A stretch of DNA of 7,423 nucleotides from an uncultured Sphingomonadales bacterium (GTDB taxonomy: Bacteria; Pseudomonadota; Alphaproteobacteria; Sphingomonadales; Sphingomonadaceae): positions 1-7,423 of the forward strand of contig CAIPWG010000205.1 in assembly GCA_903868655.1 (NCBI GenBank), written 5' to 3'. Position 1 is the first letter of the stretch, and each line of letters starts with the position of its first letter. Positions 7,201 to 7,423 of this stretch are shown piece by piece. Under the pieces are notes generated by a model. It ran no database searches and had not been told where the DNA came from. It saw only the letters and a program-made list of their open reading frames with translations. A program made the position numbers and the translations under genes.

Positions 7201-7423
7201 AGGGCAAAACGCCGTTGCTCAAGAATTGCACCAGTATCAATGCCGGGCGCCATCAGGTGCCAGGTTATCCCGTGTAAGGGTTCGCCGTTCAGGATTGCCC
7301 ATGGCGTTGCCCAGCGGCCGGCATATGCGGGCAACGGACCATTGTGATAATTGATGGCAGCGATCTTTGGCCGGGCAAGCGTTTCCGCATCAAGAATACG
7401 GCCGTTGGCGATGCTGATGATCG
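4215..7423 (-). CDS. Single-module formylating NRPS-like enzyme: formyltransferase-adenylation-carrier-thioesterase (5' end outside window)
   Basis: The frame is open to the right edge: 1068 residues are visible and the start is missing. Residues here count from the codon at 7421. Residues 1-120 are the rest of a formyltransferase core (INYHNGPLPAYAG; N24, H26 and D62 fit the N-H-D catalytic set, with the same 38-residue N-to-D spacing as E. coli methionyl-tRNA formyltransferase), and 130-212 resemble its C-terminal domain. The adenylation domain (about 235-720) carries FTSGSTGRPK (381-390), FDAS (426-429), NTYGPTEN (514-521), YRTGDL (597-602), GRVDDQVQVMGIRVEPGEIE (615-634) and Lys710 in SAGKIDR. 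The carrier protein has LGGDSLAAIEL with Ser764 for phosphopantetheine. The type I thioesterase has GYSIGG (Ser904), Asp931 and His1043. No condensation or epimerisation domain is visible. By analogy with the linear gramicidin initiation module, it should activate an amino acid, formylate it on the carrier using formyl-tetrahydrofolate, and release it through the thioesterase. The product is inferred. Confidence 0.9.
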   Translation of the reverse strand, partial: IISIANGRILDAETLARPKIAAINYHNGPLPAYAGRWATPWAILNGEPLHGITWHLMAPGIDTGAILEQRRFALTTGETTGSLNMRCSEAALASFPEVLARLERGALAGAPQDFSNRSYFGRSDTAPNGGMIDWQWDQTKILRLVRACDWGSSANSFGEARVALPDGSIQVVRSATSAKAAGVPGTILNVDGSSLTIACSDGAVRLQLRDFEIPPPGIGSAKAEVNVLAQPDALPTVSQAITALATAGPHMPAILGERLPVSRKDLLARANGFAAKLQTLGLRRDAGVGLLLPMESDFVAGALGTMMAGGAYVPLNPSSPPKRLAFEIAEAGVTHIIGEPIDGLRPSGIPGIVFISPTSIGDADPVRLPEIAPGQCAYRIFTSGSTGRPKAVEISHASLANLVAHYHEALSMGPGDRMTALAHPTFDASVGDIWPILAAGGVLLIPPNDILLDPAALIGWLRDASATCTFVPTAVAERLFGIAWPERMELKTLLTGGSALHHRPPPGLSFKVINTYGPTENTVDSLWGYVGPAGGRPTIGKPIRGVTAQIVDENGKIVRAGDTGELVLGGAQLALGYRGRPDLTEEKFPIREGERTYRTGDLARIDLHGDYEFRGRVDDQVQVMGIRVEPGEIEAVLKADPMVADAICLPLQVGEQITGIIAHVAPRPGVEASAARVADLRQRLKDQLPAALVPRELRVHDALPYTSAGKIDRRALVELDMATRTQAAGFVAETDPLRAIWQACLPASTDAGEDESFWTLGGDSLAAIELLMRLEKEAGLHLPVGAFLADPSLGGIRRAKAHGTAPDPSARLPNDCKRQSNIVTLQPEGEAAPLYLIHGFGGGLLTFRHFAEAIGPRRAVYALEAAPKGDDNAKPRTVSELASLYADHIIAHSRGGPINLMGYSIGGWYAHAVAAALHEKGATLGLIAILDTRIGPLIDLKVRLRLLPGGFGRQLDRIFRKLRIVVRFSDVRTPITGGVKSAQPGNVLPRFDPFVVLLRSHRPPRLPVAVDVFSPRKESNRIAPLWRHYAMGGVHIHPLFDNHLDFLEASHATKLAAAIEKALIRVET

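Noticed and set aside
4215..7334. Treating TTG 7334 as the real start of the synthetase.
   Set aside because: The frame continues upstream to the window edge and encodes IAAINYHNGP, which holds the catalytic Asn and His of the formyltransferase domain, so the gene is partial.

Overview
The window looks like part of a GC-rich (about 60%) chromosome of an alphaproteobacterium. A sphingomonad is my best guess, from codon use, protein style and the gene set; no RNA gene or marker gene confirms it. It holds three complete plus-strand genes (about 0.1-4.1 kb) and one large minus-strand gene (4.2-7.4 kb) that runs off the right edge.

Left part (110-2613): a tight two-gene operon with a 4-base start/stop overlap. 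The first gene encodes a photolyase/cryptochrome-type FAD-binding protein. Its helical FAD domain comes first, and a Rossmann-like domain resembling the photolyase antenna domain follows a proline-rich linker, the reverse of the classical order. The second gene encodes an ABC1/UbiB/COQ8-type atypical kinase with all the diagnostic motifs. Middle part (2782-4125): an exported M20D-type metallo-amidohydrolase, preceded by a 168-base gap with a perfect 12-bp palindrome that may be an operator.

Right part (4215-7423, minus strand): the most interesting gene. It is a one-module nonribosomal-peptide-synthetase-like enzyme with the order formyltransferase - adenylation - carrier protein - thioesterase and no condensation domain in view. 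The catalytic residues of all four activities are recognisable. The simplest reading is that it activates one amino acid, formylates it on the carrier arm and releases an N-formyl aminoacyl product. Its N-terminus, probably some 80-100 residues of the formyltransferase domain, lies beyond the window. It converges on the amidohydrolase gene across an 89-base gap with a modest hairpin.

I see no tRNA, rRNA, CRISPR array, insertion sequence or phage gene. The novelty candidates are the stand-alone formylating module and the domain-swapped photolyase-like protein.
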